A stretch of DNA of 64,000 nt from Mantis religiosa (GCA_030765055.1 CM060947.1:218635271-218699270); one strand, 5' to 3'. Counted from the stretch's first letter, positions 48,620 to 60,671 are shown. Notes: generated by a model from the letters alone, not told the origin. Made by a program: numbers and translations.

Positions 48620-49639
48620 TCACTCACACACACAACCAGTATGACTGCCTCTTTGGTCTGGTGGACCGTCCAGCTGAAGGGTAGGAATTCTTTTAGCCAT
48701 GATTATTCGTCATCCCGCTTTGGCTGGCAGTATGACTGTGATTTAAGATTAACTAAAGAATTTAAAGATCATGCTAATTAATGATTCGTTATACTGAAAT
48801 CTCTATCGCCATCGTTTATTAATTCAATTGTGAGAGACAGCAGGAAAAGATGCGTGGAGGTTCGCCAAATCTGTCCACGCACATAGTGTAGCGGTTAAGA
48901 GCTGCAGGCCTTGAGAACCCTCGTATGCCTACTTCCCCAGTATCACATTCTTGATATTTGTGGTAGGTGTCTGGTTACTAGGTACTAAGGCAGCGCCAGC
49001 TCTAATGGGGCTCTAGAATTTCCTCGCCTTTGGTAAACCAACCGCCACCAGTTTTACATTACATCCTGGCAACCGCGAATTTCACAACAGGCGACATAAT
49101 TAACACGATACACTACTAATTTTGTTACCACCTTGCAAACAACCCAACATCCGTGATGCAAGAGCTCGGTGACAATAGGATCACAATGTGCACTAAAGGT
49201 CAAGGTAGATACACTTTCACCGTCTGCACCTGCCACCGAAATAAACAACCACTGCAGTTTCGCACAGTGAACTTATAAACAAACCAGTGAGCCTAAAATA
49301 GCACACAAAGGTTTTGTGTTCCGTTTGTGTTCATACACGCTCTCTTGTCTTAAATCTCTACGACATCTGTTAAGCACATTCCTAAAATTGAGATCTTTAC
49401 CTTCAACGCGGCTAATGGCTCTGTGTCAATTCTCAGGCAATGTGGTGATTCAGAACTCGCACAATGAACACGTTATCAATACTAGAAAATCTATCTCCAC
49501 TTACATTACTTATGTTTAAAAATGTAAGTAGGTTCGTTGACTTGTAGAAAAATTAACGGGGATTGGTAGCAACTGGAAGCCGTTCTTACTTATCAAATCT
49601 TTTAGATTATTTTATCATTTTCCAGAATCTTTTTAATCG
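48620..49639. other. Unassigned stretch
   Basis: 48885-48930 (AGTGTAGCGGTTAAGAGCTG) resembles a tRNA A box, but no B box follows. Nothing else recognised. Confidence 0.27.
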
Positions 49640-50330
49640 TATTACAGCTGTCATTCCCATTCGTCAAACTCGTCAGCCATTATTCTGCCCAAGAGCGGGT
49701 CATTCACTATTAACACAGACTCCTCTGCTCCTTTTTCGTCTATCTTTTCCCCTCAAATATCCACTTATCTTAATGATATAGTGGTGCAGCTCTCTCATTC
49801 ACATTTTTTTCAGTGCATCCCTTTGAAAGCCTACATATTCATTCAACTTCTTTTTGCTCTTCCTGATATACTTCAGTAGCGTTCTTTCTTTGCCCTATCA
49901 TACAACAGGTACCTCACTATGTCCTTTTCTATACGTATATCCAAAATTATTTCAAAGCATGTTTTTCCTTACGTAATCGCAACATAAGTTTCCGCTCTGC
50001 CATAAGGTGCACAAAGGACTTAACTATCTCTTCCTTGTTATTTCTTTAGTACTACACAGGTAATGTTTCCTTTACTATCAAAGCTTGCACTGCCGCTGCC
50101 ATTTTTCGACATTATGACTGCTGCTTAAGTTAGTATTTAACGGTGCAGCTAAAATGTTTCATCAACTTATTTCAAATCCGCAAGATAACTTGTTTTCCCA
50201 ATGGCTACAACATCTTTTGGGAAGATTCATATTCCTCCCACACTGCTCGCTTTAACGTTATATCTCGATAAGGATATTCCTTAAAGTTTTGTTCTTTGTC
50301 CTACTACAGCTCATCCTTCAAGTAAATTCT
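49640..50330 (-). pseudogene. Degraded LINE ORF2 C-terminal region (RTE/CR1-like), minus strand
   Basis: The minus strand at about 49890-49810 reads LLKYIRKSKKKLNEYVGFQR then DALKKM. This is the decayed form of the RKRKR-WLGH-LRRD--L segment found after the RT domain in many insect LINEs. The following minus-strand sequence, through 49710-49670, also fits the C-terminal tail of this type. Upstream minus-strand sequence to about 50330 is pyrimidine-rich in plus orientation and probably belongs to the RT, but is too mutated to read. No intact frame remains. Confidence 0.5.
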
Positions 50331-50814
50331 TAGCCTATTTTTAAAAACTTTCAAATTACTGTCAACTGAGCACATTTCTCAAGTTTGTCTACATTAATCG
50401 ACAACAAAATGAATATACGAATCTCCTTTGATTCTTTTGTGCCCCTAATGTTGGGATATTCATTTACATAAAATTTTTTTGAACAAGTACTTAATAAGCA
50501 GACCTCGGTCCAAGGTTCCAACACACTTGAATTTGAGAGAACAGGAAAAACTGCTTTCCGTGATTTGGGGGTGGCAGGGATGTCCTGTAAACATTTAGTC
50601 ACAGTAGGGCACCAAATAGTTTTCCCCATTTTCCAATACTACGTAAAATAATACCTAACAATATGCTTTAACTAAATTATCATGTAGAGGCTATAACATT
50701 GCGAAACACTTTTCATGTTAAGAACAAAATACAAACATATTAATTATACATATACATAAACATTTACACACTGAAAATAAGTGAATACATAAAAAAATCT
50801 GAATAGGTAGAGTC
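50331..50814. other. Unassigned stretch
   Basis: AT-rich. A 92-codon minus-strand frame (50629-50351) is not recognised. Confidence 0.3.
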
Positions 50815-51140
50815 AGATTGAAAAATTCGACGCCATAGACAGGATGTGAAATACGAATCTTCCGGTCCCCGTCCGGTTGCTCTTAACCATTGAGCTACAT
50901 GACATTAAATTCTCCAACTGACATATTCCCGGTAAACCACTAGGGGCTCTCCTATACAGTGAGATACGCACCTTTTGTGGCGACTTCCCAGGTTTGATGT
51001 AAATCAATCGTTCTTCCGCACTAGCCGAGTGTTTAGGCGATAATTTGAATAGGTAAAATCAGACTGTAAAATTCAAAGCCACAGCCGGGATTTGAACCAC
51101 GGATCTCCCGGATCTCAAGGCTGATGTGGAAGAATGATTT
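50815..51140 (-). mobile_element. Two partial tRNA-derived SINEs, family 6, in tandem
   Basis: The minus strand carries two tRNA-like segments with the same 3' sequence. The first (50912-50808) has TAGCTCAATGGTTAAGAG as an A box and ends CAATCTGACTCTACCTATTC. The second (51125-51045) has the B box CGTGGTTCAAATCCC and ends CAGTCTGATTTTACCTATTC. About 240 bases separate equivalent points. CGTTCTTCCGCA near 51009-51021 and the complement of TGTGGAAGAATG near 51126-51137 form an imperfect inverted pair around the second copy, which I cannot explain. Confidence 0.42.
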
Positions 51141-53432
51141 ATTTCCATACATAAAAAATCAGTAAACTAAAACTTTGAAACGAATACAATACACTTGTTT
51201 ACAAAATCAATGCATTCAATTACAAAGCACATTCACAATGTAGAGAAAATAAGTCAAACCAGAGAAGCTTCGTTCTGCGTCACAAGAAGTGACAGAATAA
51301 TGAGATATCAGACGAATGAACTTTCATATATTCGCATTCATTGTTGCAATCCAACAAAGCATTCTTCATGACGTGCACATCTACAAAGTCAAGAGTTTTT
51401 CTCTGGGACATTTTTAATTGGGTTTTCACTCCTGCAATAATGAAGTCTGCGTCTGATTCATTCAGTTTTTGCAATAGCTCAACTACGAAGCCAAGTGCCC
51501 TTGCGATTTACACAGCTCTTCAAAACGTAATTTAATGAACAGAAGATACCCCAGTGATTTCTGAAAAGAGAAATTTTACATTGGTCACTGAACTGCATTC
51601 CTCTCATCAAACGTATTTATTAAGTCTATGAATTTACAGAGTAGCTGTACGAATGACGGCAATGACCTTTTGCTACGTAAAACCTGTCCTTTGAAGTGTT
51701 ATCCCACCCCGCGGGTCAGGCCATCAACTCAACTCCGTGCGTTTCCAACTTCATTCTGCTGCCTCGTGACCCATACGTCGAGGCATGTTAATGAGACCGT
51801 TTCAGAATTGGGGAACAGAACATCACAACGGGTTATCTGTATATTTTGTGAAATCAAACAAATATTGTTGTGGTTCCCAATGCCGTCAGATATTGAAAGA
51901 AATGTCCTGAAGAGGAGGATGAAAACCCTGGTCCGTCAACATGACTTCAACATAGATAACTCTAGTACTTGTCACAGCTTTTAATATGATGCAGCATGCA
52001 GACTGTTTCAAAGTGATTAGTGTTACACAGTAGACTCTTGAAGAAAAAAATCTTGCGTTGGAATACCTACTGTTAAAACTTCATCTTTTAATTCCGATAT
52101 GTTCCAACCTGCTCCCAAAAGAAACCAAATATCAGGTTTCTGGTCAAACATGACTTATCTAGTACGGCAGCACTCTGTACAAGTGCCAAAACTTGAAAAG
52201 GGGTGTAAGATGTTTTATAGTTATTGTTCATTATTTTTACTCGAGAGGATAGAAAAAGAGATCATAATACCACGTGCTTAAGTGCAATCTGGGGTTATTT
52301 ACCTGCAAACAAAAATTATCAATTATCTGATAGGTTACCACATTGCCTTCCTTTTATCCATGTCACTTTAAAAGCCAGCAGGATATACAAATGCCCAACA
52401 CTGTGAGAAAATCCAGTACGCATTGCTGTATTTGAGAGCGAGAAATGAGCTTGTTCACTAATTCAAAATCAAATATTGACAAAAAGAAGGCATAAATCTT
52501 CCCTCTTAAAATTGCGGGGAATACTTAAGGACACTCAAAGTTGTCTTTTCATCATGCATATTGTTTCTTGATAGAACAGCACGGATAAAAAGAGGCATTC
52601 CAATATGAAGATATAGAACACAAAGAACACAGGCATTGTCCATATTAATAATATATTTACCCATGCTTTCACGTGGAGTTGTGGACTACCAACTTAAAAG
52701 AAAAAATAAGAGATTTATAAAGAGATGGAGCAACTAAACTTGGAGACTGAAACAAGCCAAAATAGTATAGGAAGCTTGGGAGCAACTTGAGTTAAAATAT
52801 GTAAAATAGTAAAGCTATATGAGGTTTAAATGGATCCCATTCGCAATTTGGGTATTTTTAATTAACCTAAACGAACAGTTAAAATGTTTAGTGATAAATA
52901 CGTGATTTTAATGCACCTGAAAAAAGAAAAAAAAACTATTGAATTAAATTTCATCTGTACGCATATTCTGATATCAGCATTACAAATTTTGCAATTTTTA
53001 CGGATTTTCCTTTCTTTTTATCATTACAATTATATAGATGAAATCCATAGCCTACAATTTGAAAATGAACACCCAATCTTTGCTTCAATTTATTGAGAAC
53101 TAATCACTACAAAAGAATAGGGTCATCCTCTGCGGCTAAAACATAAGAAAAAGTGTTAGGTTCCAAAGTATGCTATATATTTCTTGCTAATAGAGAAACT
53201 TAGCTTACACATTTAGCTGTCCACATTATTTCTAATCACAAAGCAATTAATCAGATGTTTAGAAAGCGAATCGCTATTTTATGACTTTGAAATTCCAGCT
53301 CCTTGCATAAAAAATTCAACCTAATACGAAACAAAAAATGCCTCAGAAATGGTTTACGCATAAAAAAACAGTATTTCACATAACTTGTGTGATTTAACGA
53401 GATCCACTGTGTGTGCGTGGGGGGGGGGGGGT
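51141..53432. other. Unassigned stretch
   Basis: Mostly AT-rich. 51690-51800 is GC-richer within a 118-codon unrecognised plus-strand frame (51628-51984). A G13 run lies at 53419-53431. Confidence 0.3.
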
Positions 53433-53678
53433 GAACTGAGTAGTGTTTAACCCCGCTTTTACAACATGCGGCACCGCAGGCGGTGACACTGATGATACAT
53501 GTGATGAAGATGGGGCATCGGTGGAATGAGAAGGCGTGGGAAGCCGGAGATAACCGGAGAAAATCCGCCCCAGCGCCATGTTATCCACCACAAACCTCAC
53601 TTTGCGATCACCTGGGATCGAACCCGGGCTGCCTTGGTGAGAGTCGAGCGGTTTAACCACTCAGCCACGGCACGGCCG
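53433..53678 (-). mobile_element. tRNA-derived SINE, family 4
   Basis: On the minus strand the head reads CGGCCGTGCCGTGGCTGAG, then GGTTAAACCGCTCGACTCTC, B box CCGGGTTCGATCCCAGG, and GTGAGGTTTGTGGTGGATAA. The body has CCGGTTATCTCCGGCTTCCC and the 3' part CACCGCCTGCGGTGCCGCAT. A 5'-complete copy. A G13 run borders its 3' end. The head resembles a class II (Ser/Leu-like) tRNA. Confidence 0.82.
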
Positions 53679-54689
53679 TGTGTGTACAGCAAGATTTTGT
53701 CTTATACTTCACGAGGTATACAAAATCATTCAGAACGAAGAGCACTTCACAGGCTATTACCGAAAATTTATTCAATGCAATATATACATTTTATTTATCG
53801 CGCAAATATCTTAATACCAAATTTGAAGTTTAGCTGACTTTTACTTCCAGTGAAATATCTATATGGAATTGTTTAGTGAAATGGACTTTATACACCAAAC
53901 AGTAGATAAAGTAATAAAAGTAAAACATACAATTCCTTGATGAATCATAACAAAATACACATACATGCTTTATAACAGGAGACAAGGACTCCGAGCGCAT
54001 CTTTTATACAAATTATCGGCTTAGCCGAAATCTGAAAGTCATAATAATGTGTAATGGCACATATATTCATGAAACCTTTCCAAACATATGGAAGTTTCCT
54101 ATGCTTCAACGGAGGAGATTAATCTTTAGACTGAGTAATTCTAGCAGTATTGTAAAATTATTAAATGTCACGTCAGTTAGTATAAAAATGCGAAACGCAG
54201 CAGAAAAACTGCAAGTCAGTTCGCTACTTTTCTTTGTTCCAAGAAGCAAAGCTGCCCTTCGCGTGATGTGTTCATTTTCGTGCGCCTTCACCATTATGAT
54301 GGCATTCAAGATAGAAAAATTCTATGTGCTGCAATCAAACCTTTCTCTACCATCTACCATTAACTGGGCCCAGTTTTCTGTGTGTTTTGTGTTAATGAAC
54401 AGTTACTTTTCAAAAATAATTACAATATGTTATAGATATACCAAGTATGTAAATAAAAGGAGAGCTAGGGGGCGGGCGACAGTCTACTGGTAATAAGCAA
54501 GTGGAGTATGCCTTTGCATGCGCTGGTAAAATTAAAAAACAATTCAAATCGATATTACTTTTTCTACTCATTCCTAGAAAAGGTCCTTTAAAAATCTTAC
54601 TCTTTTGTTTACTCCAAGCTAAATTAGAAGAAGACGACATTCCTTCTTGTAAAGGAAAATTAACAGGAGTACTTTAGAAAAACGTAAAT
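53679..54689. other. Unassigned; 148-codon frame at 54047-54493
   Basis: The plus-strand frame at 54047-54493 (148 codons) is one of the longest in the window, but its composition is not distinctive, no domain is recognised, and the minus strand also holds 67- and 76-codon frames there. I treat it as chance. Confidence 0.27.
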
Positions 54690-55430
54690 GATTTAACTGT
54701 TTTTCAGAATATTTCACGTTTTCACTACATTTTTGCATTCGATAAAACCAATCTTCAGAGCAACGATGCCATTCTTCCTGCGATATTTAGAAAACAGGAT
54801 TTTATAATGTTCCAATACTTTACCTGATAGCGAATGCATTTTACCTTTGATTTTTGGAAACAAATCACACGGTGCTTGGTCAGGGCTATATGATGTATGT
54901 CATCCAAAAATGTGTTAGTTTTGCTGCAAGCGACGATGCATTGTCATGAAGTAGTTATTTTTCGTTTTGGACCCTTTTCACGAATTTTTTCAAAACTTTT
55001 GTGTATCAATCAGCAGTAACAGAACGACTATCTTCTAATGCGTAATATTAGTAAGTCCACTTTCAGAAAAAAACAGTTTCAGCACTTAACTAGCACTACA
55101 AATTCATCGGCTAGGCTTCAAAAGACTGAGTCCATCGACTTTTGTTTTCAATACCATAACTAAAGATTCTCAACGGTAACGACATCCGAAAAAAAAAATA
55201 AGTGCCGCATTGGAAATTTTCCACAGTTTTTCTTGAACCAATAAATAGAAGCACTGATTTTACCGAAATCGGTTTATCTGACAACTAAGTCTTCTCACGT
55301 CTGTTGATGTAAAATGTTTCGGATTTGAATCGCACCAATTCCCAAAGGCGTACTAATAAATTATAAGATATCTGTCACTCTTCAAGTATTGCTCGAAGAG
55401 TGGCAACAGCGGGTCTTGGGCGTCATCACT
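54690..55430 (-). pseudogene. Mariner-type transposase remnant, fourth family
   Basis: On the minus strand, from high to low coordinates, I read a broken N-terminal part, then VEKIREKGPKRKITTS-like sequence, then HDNASSLAAKLTHF (second catalytic block, about 54960-54920). PDQAPCDLFPKIKGKMHSLS (third catalytic region, about 54890-54830) follows, then SQEEWHRCSEDWFYRMQKC (about 54789-54733) and KYSEK at the end (about 54715). Words are spread over three frames with many stops. No terminal repeats seen. It differs from the three other mariner families in the window. The N-terminal part may extend to about 55560 across an A22 run at 55436-55457. Confidence 0.65.
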
Positions 55431-56070
55431 AACGCAAAAAAAAAAAAAAAAAAAAACTTTTTTAATTTGCTGTACCAGTTATAAATTGCTTTAGATGAGA
55501 ACTCCTTGACAAATGCATTCCTAAGCCGATCTTCACATAATTTAGGTGGGGAAAAAAGCTCGGAAATATTCTCTAGTAGAATTCATTGTATGAATACAAA
55601 ATCTTTAATTGCTGACCCTATAGCTTGGCCCGTAGACCTCTGAGTGCTAGCTTATACTTTGCTTACTTTTCTACATTTTGGTGTAAGGTGCACAACATTA
55701 TTTATATTTTTGTGAGAGTATCACGTGCTCATTACTCAGCTGGGGAGAGGGAATTCTTCTCTAGTCAAAATGATTCCCTATTCTCCAGAGATTGTGGAAA
55801 CATGGCGTGTGTAACAAAACCATTTTGTATACAAGAGTTACCACCATTGCCGTTAGGCAATATGTTCTAAATGTAGAACACCGAAAATATGGTCAGAGAA
55901 ATGAAAAATATTTAAATGACAATTAACAAATTCCTACAGCAAAACGAATAAACTGCAGGGCATAACTCGCAAAACGTAAAGGTCAATGTAAATATAAACA
56001 AATTGTATTTGTTTTTAGAAATCTGGCGGACTAACAATGTTCAGTCGCGTATTACTTATTGCCTTGTAGT
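55431..56070. other. Unassigned stretch
   Basis: An 81-codon plus-strand frame at 55625-55870 is unrecognised. 55431-55560 may hold the N-terminal remains of the neighbouring mariner. Confidence 0.3.
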
Positions 56071-56080
56071 CACAAGGGGA

Positions 56081-56325
56081 TTTTTTTTTTTTTTCAATTT
56101 ACGTCATCCAACGTTATGCCATATCGGACGATGAATGAAATGGGTGAAATGGTGCTCAAATGAGTCCGGGGTCCATAGAGCTTAGAGTTACCCGACATTC
56201 GTCTATCAGGCTAAGGGAAACCCCCGGAAAAAACTTATCCAGGTAACTCACCCTGACCGAGATTCGAACTCGGGACCTCTTGAACGTGAGGCAGACACGC
56301 TACCATCTACGCTACCGAGGCGGGC
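56081..56325 (-). mobile_element. tRNA-derived SINE, family 1, full length with target-site duplication
   Basis: A complete minus-strand copy: T14 (poly-A tail complement) at 56081-56094, CGATGAATGAAATGGGTGAA, the GGGGTCCATAGAGCTTAGAG block, the B-box complement GATTCGAACTCGGGACCTC, and CTACCGAGGCGGGC at the tRNA 5' end. CACAAGGGGA flanks both sides (56071-56080 and 56325-56334, sharing the boundary base). Confidence 0.93.
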
Positions 56326-56334
56326 ACAAGGGGA

Positions 56335-57293
56335 ACATGGAGACACAGTAGGCTTAGGCGATGTCAAAGTCTTTATGAAAGGGTCGCTAGATAATGGCTT
56401 TGAAATTCCATTCTCCTTGCATGGCGATAAAGGGAAGGGGAAAGAAAAGAAAACGAAAAGTTGCTCTTGAAGTTGAAAAGGTATGAAGTATCTGACTATT
56501 TAAACAAATAAGAATATCTCGGAAATGGCGAATACTACAAGCTTAGATACCAATTAATTGCTAATTAGGAGATCCATATTTTTTAGCAGTACAGTTCTGT
56601 ACAATTATACAAAAGTCATTGGGAATTAAGAAGACTTAACTATTGGCGGAAAGTTCATAGTACTTTTGATTTGCCATGTATATCTAAATGCATGGTGGTT
56701 CAACAAACCCTTAAGAGCAACCTTTGAGGCGGCAAAATAAGGAAAAACGCCATGGAAGGAAACGGAAACGCAGTAAAATTGAATTACGACGTGGGCTTCG
56801 CATTTCACCGAAGACCCAGAACGGAAACGGTCAAGTTCCTCATTCACGGGAACGGCAAACTGAATTTATAAGGTGAGTAGCTATCTTCATGATATTGAAT
56901 ATTTTGTCTTTCCTTTCGAACAGTTCTACCCTCGGAAAAAACTTTCTTCTACAACTAGATTTGATACACAAGTCAAGAAATTAACTATCACTACAATATA
57001 TTTTCTGTATTAAACAAAACAGAATGATGCTTGCAACTAAAGAAAACGTAAAAACAACGAAAAAATTACTTTTCCGTGTCTTCTGCTCTTACAAACTGTT
57101 TTTAAACAAAAGATGCATCTGCTGCATACCTATCTAGTTAGATGTTTGCAAACTACTTTTATAGATCATGTTGTAGATACAGAACGGCCGTTTTATAACC
57201 AGGCCTGGATCTCGCGCCTGAGATCCAGGTTTATTTTTTTATTTTTTTGCAACAAGTTTTATCCATAAGGTGTGCAAAATTGTCTGTACCAAA
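56335..57293. other. Unassigned stretch
   Basis: AT-rich with purine-rich patches (56430-56470). Nothing recognised. Confidence 0.3.
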
Positions 57294-57311
57294 TTCAATC
57301 GCAATGAAAAG

Positions 57312-57480
57312 TGTTTAACGACGCAGGCGGTGACATTGATGATGCAGGAGAAACCGCAGATCCCGGAGAAAACCTGCTCCAGCAATGTGTTGTCCACCAC
57401 AAATCTCACTTTGCGGCCGCCTGGGATCGAACCCTTGGTGAGAGTCGAGCGGTCTAAGCGCTCAGTCACGACGCGGCAGT
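57312..57480 (-). mobile_element. tRNA-derived SINE, family 4, with an 18 bp target-site duplication
   Basis: On the minus strand: CGTCGTGACTGAGCGCTTAG (head), GACCGCTCGACTCTCACCAA, a shortened B-box arm (GGGTTCGATCCCAGG), GTGAGATTTGTGGTGGACAA and CACCGCCTGCGTCG. TTCAATCGCAATGAAAAG (57294-57311) and TTCAATCACAATGAAGAG (57481-57498) flank it with two mismatches in 18. It is shorter than the other family 4 copies through internal deletions. Confidence 0.87.
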
Positions 57481-57498
57481 TTCAATCACAATGAAGAG

Positions 57499-57790
57499 AC
57501 CTTCACAGGCTAATCGCAAAAAATGGTAGCAATACATTTTATGACATCAAATTCGTTAAGAATTTTTTTTTTTCAGAAAACAAAGCAGGGGAAGAAAATC
57601 CATGTAAGAGATAGTCTGGGGGCGAGGGATTTTGTTGACAAATCTTGGAGTGCCATTTTTAATTATGAAATTACGTTATAACTCCTAATTACGACAGTTT
57701 TCGGGTGGTGTTCTCACACTTTCATTTCTTGTGAAGACCTCAAAACATTTATTTTCGTTGAACTCTCAAACTACACTACTGTATATGATA
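57499..57790. other. Unassigned spacer
   Basis: AT-rich flank between the SINE and the Tc1 element. Confidence 0.3.
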
Positions 57791-59151
57791 ACTGCAACAT
57801 CAAGAAGGAAACGCATGAATTTAATACAAGTTAGGTACATGACAAGTAGCAAATGATTCACTTTTCAAATCTGTACATAACCTTTGAGCCCTAATATTCA
57901 GGATTTAGTGTGGCCTCCATGCGCTGCAATTAGAGCTGCTAAACGCCGAGGCATTGCATCATAAAGGCTGAACACGTTCCTGAGGGATTTCCCCCCACGC
58001 AGTTTGTATTCAAGCCCACAACTTCGTGACCCTAGTTACTGGACGACCACGACACACCAGGTGCCGACCAACCATATCCCGGACCATGTTCGATGAGCGA
58101 CACATCAGGAGAACGTGCAGGCCAGAGAAGCAATGGTACCAGATGGTCTTCAAGAGAGCTTGTACATTCCTCGCAATATGTGGCCGGGCATTGTCCTGTT
58201 GTAATATGGCCTGAGGAGATTCTTAAAGGAGGTGGAGTATCTCACTCTCTACAACCACCGTTAGGTATCGGTTGCTGTTCAACGTGCCCTCAATTCGTAG
58301 GAGGTAAGATCGGTTGTTGCAACCAATGGCGCCCCAAACCATCACACTAATATTTGTCCGCTATAAAGCTCAACAATGCAGCCCCCCAGGTTGCGCTCAC
58401 CACGGTACCGTCGGACACTTATGCGGCCATCACTATAGGACACGTTGAAGCGGGACTCATCCGAAAAGACTACATTTTGAAACTCAGTACCCCAGTGACG
58501 GTGTTCGCGTGCCCATTGCAGTCGAACGAGCTCGTGGTTTCTGGACAATAGAAGCCGACGTAATGGAATGCGCGCAACCAGTCCAAGCTGTTGCAGACGG
58601 CGACGAACCGATGATGCGGACAAGACCACAGCTGTTGCAGTGCTCCAGCGTCGAGCCAACACTGTGGATGAAGCTGTACGGTCCGACATAGCCATACGGA
58701 CAGATGACGGCCATCCCGTGCTGTGCTCATTTTTCGTAATCCAGTTCCCGCTCTTCGCTGCATATGGCCATCTATCCACTGCTTCCACACACGCATCACT
58801 GTCGTAGCAGCATGCCCTGTACGAGCCGAAATGTCACAGTATGACAAACCCGATTCCCGGAGACCGATCATTCTGCCCCGTTCGAGCTCGGTCAAATGCC
58901 GATATGGCTCCCTTTGACGTCGACGAGGCATAATGACACTCAGTTTATTGTTTCCACCTTGTTTTACAGCTCTGCACTGACTACACTGGACACAACACTG
59001 ACCTTCGGACTGACACGCGAGGGCCCTGCTTGGTTTACGTGTACCCCATCTCTCTGCAAACCTAATCAATTATTCATTTATTACTTGCACACTCTTTCAC
59101 ACCTCCACCAAGTTTGAAGTTATTCGGATAATTCCTTCTTAGTGCTGCAAT
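57791..59151 (-). mobile_element. Tc1-type DNA transposon, near full length (about 1360 bp)
   Basis: The ends form diverged inverted repeats of about 40-45 bases. Left: ACTGCAACATCAAGAAGGAA. Right, reverse-complemented: ATTGCAGCACTAAGAAGGAA. The similarity continues into GAAT..CAAGTTAG against GAAT..CAAACTTGG. Size and central transposase gene fit Tc1. Flanking TA is plausible on the left (57789-57790) but not clear on the right. Confidence 0.85.
57898..58931 (-). pseudogene. Tc1-type transposase (DD34E), frameshifted
   Basis: Start chosen at 58931, where MPRRRQREPYRHLTELERGR begins; this is the usual start of the family. The paired HTH region runs through ISARTGHAATTVMRVWKQWI. A frameshift near 58700 leads to MAMSDRTASSTVLARRWSTA and SSVRRRLQQLGLVARIPLRR. 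The first catalytic block is NVVFSDESRFNVSY, then VRRYRGERNL. A stop near 58343 interrupts VMVWGAIG; a broken LRIEGTLNSNRYL and the second block LQQDNARPHIARNVQ follow. The third reads WPARSPDVSLIEH with the Glu present. The end is MPRRLAALIAAHGGHTKS and a stop at 57900-57898. The catalytic triad is readable, but at least three frame or stop lesions make it inactive. Confidence 0.9.
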
Positions 59152-59944
59152 TTTTACAAACAGCTATTTATAATTTTTCAGTGGAATGCACTAATTCCAC
59201 TACCTAATGCAAGTAAAAATTAAAATACCAATGAAATTCATTTAAAATGTTCGTCCATCATACCGCATTCTGTAGAATTATGTTTTTCGTTATATGAAAC
59301 ACGCTTCTCAATAATGCGCCCGTGGTAACTTATGAAATAGCCTGTATAGTCTAAAAACAACTAGGAAATTGAGGTCCAATGTCTCTTTCTCGTACCATTT
59401 GTGCACAGCGGTTTAAAAGACTCTTCAGGTACAATGCCAGCACCCATCGTTTGCCTGGAGGAAGGAAATCTGGACTGCTTCATGGAGAAGATGGAATGCA
59501 CTTAACGCAGGGCGTCGAGAACTGAATACAAAACAGGAGCCAGGTTACGAAGGACGAATCTGTTAATACATTGCCCTTCATAACCACAATGGATTTAACT
59601 ACCTCGTTGCTGCAGGAAGAGCTATAAGACTTGTTACTCCCAATTGAATGGCACATTGAAACTCTAGGTCGTTCACTATTTCGATTATATAACCAGGGCC
59701 TTTAATAAATAGCCAGTGATTTAGAGAATTGCGCCACTCAGCATATAAAACATAAAACAATACTAATGCATACTTTTTCCCTGGGATGAAGATGTTATCT
59801 CTCTTAAACACTTACAGCCGGGTCTATAAATAGTACATTTTATAATTAGACTTGCATAGCAACATCAATAAAGCAGAAACAGCTCTTATCACTTGATGCA
59901 TTCCACATGGGAAAGATATTCTGATGTCTCTGTTTAATGTACAC
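59152..59944. other. Unassigned stretch
   Basis: Nothing recognised. 59400-59560 is slightly GC-richer without a supported frame. Confidence 0.3.
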
Positions 59945-60124
59945 ACTCAACGTTAAATCATATCGGACCATGCATGAACTGGTTGAAATGATGCCCAGGC
60001 TCCATAGAGTTTAGAGTTACCCTACATTCATTTTTCACTTTAAGGGAAAACGCCGGGAAAATCTCACTGACAGGGATCTTGAACGTGATGCAGACACGCT
60101 ACCACCTGCACTATAGAGGCGGGC
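59945..60124 (-). mobile_element. tRNA-derived SINE, family 1, internally deleted
   Basis: CTCAACGTTAAATCATATCG, CTCCATAGAGTTTAGAGTTA, GGGAAAACGCCGGGAAAATC, then CTGACAGGGATCTTGAACGT and TATAGAGGCGGGC. The B-box complement (GATTCGAACTCGGG) expected between CTGAC and TCTTGAACG is missing, so this copy could not be transcribed by Pol III from its own promoter. Confidence 0.83.
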
Positions 60125-60199
60125 TCTAACGTCTTAAGCGTTGGGTATAATCGATTACTGAATACAAATGGGGTAGCAAAGAACTCTGGACTGGACTAC

Positions 60200-60671
60200 G
60201 TCACGGAGCTCCAAACTTGGTCTATTGTATCCATGCCTCAAGTGGAGCACCCCCTGGAAGAAGAGTAAGGCGAGAGGCGACAGGGTAACCGTCCCTTGGA
60301 TCCACGACAATGCACAGAGCACAGTCCCTACACTTTAGCAGTTGGAAACTCTGGCAGCCGGAACAGGCATCCTACCCTAATGTCGTCCACAAACGGCCTC
60401 ACTACCGGAGGAGGAAGTTTCACCCTGCAATACCGTGACACCCGCCGACACTTCTACCCTGAGAGACCGCCAGATGAGAGATGTGGGATGATAATGGAGA
60501 TGAAATGGAGGAACAGGAAACTCGGGGGATGTCATTAACATACTCAGAACTCACCTGGCGAACAGGGAAACCCTCCAAAAACCCATGGGTTAGATAGGTC
60601 GAATACGGGAATAGAACCCGGAGCTTCCGAATGCGGGCCACAAACGAAACCGCCTGAGTCATCCTGCTCGG
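60200..60671 (-). mobile_element. tRNA-derived SINE-like element, family 7
   Basis: The minus-strand head (60671-60600) has CCGAGCAGGATGACTCAGGC and a B box CTCCGGGTTCTATTCCCG. The GC-rich body continues through CCCATGGGTTTTTGGAGGGT, a CCATTTCATCTCCATTATCA block, GGTAGAAGTGTCGGCGGGTG and CCCTGTCGCCTCTCGCC near 60270. The left end is uncertain (about 60200). There is only one copy in the window, so the full extent is inferred from composition. The body frames on both strands are not protein-like. Confidence 0.5.

Noticed and set aside
53590..53678. Functional class II tRNA gene
   Set aside because: The same head plus body is repeated at 29.2, 57.4 and 62.5 kb, so it is a SINE family.
54047..54493. 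148-codon plus-strand frame
   Set aside because: No domain or family recognised, AT-rich codon content, and competing frames on the other strand; likely chance.
58896..59117. Plus-strand frames across the Tc1 element
   Set aside because: Shadows of the minus-strand transposase and its flank.
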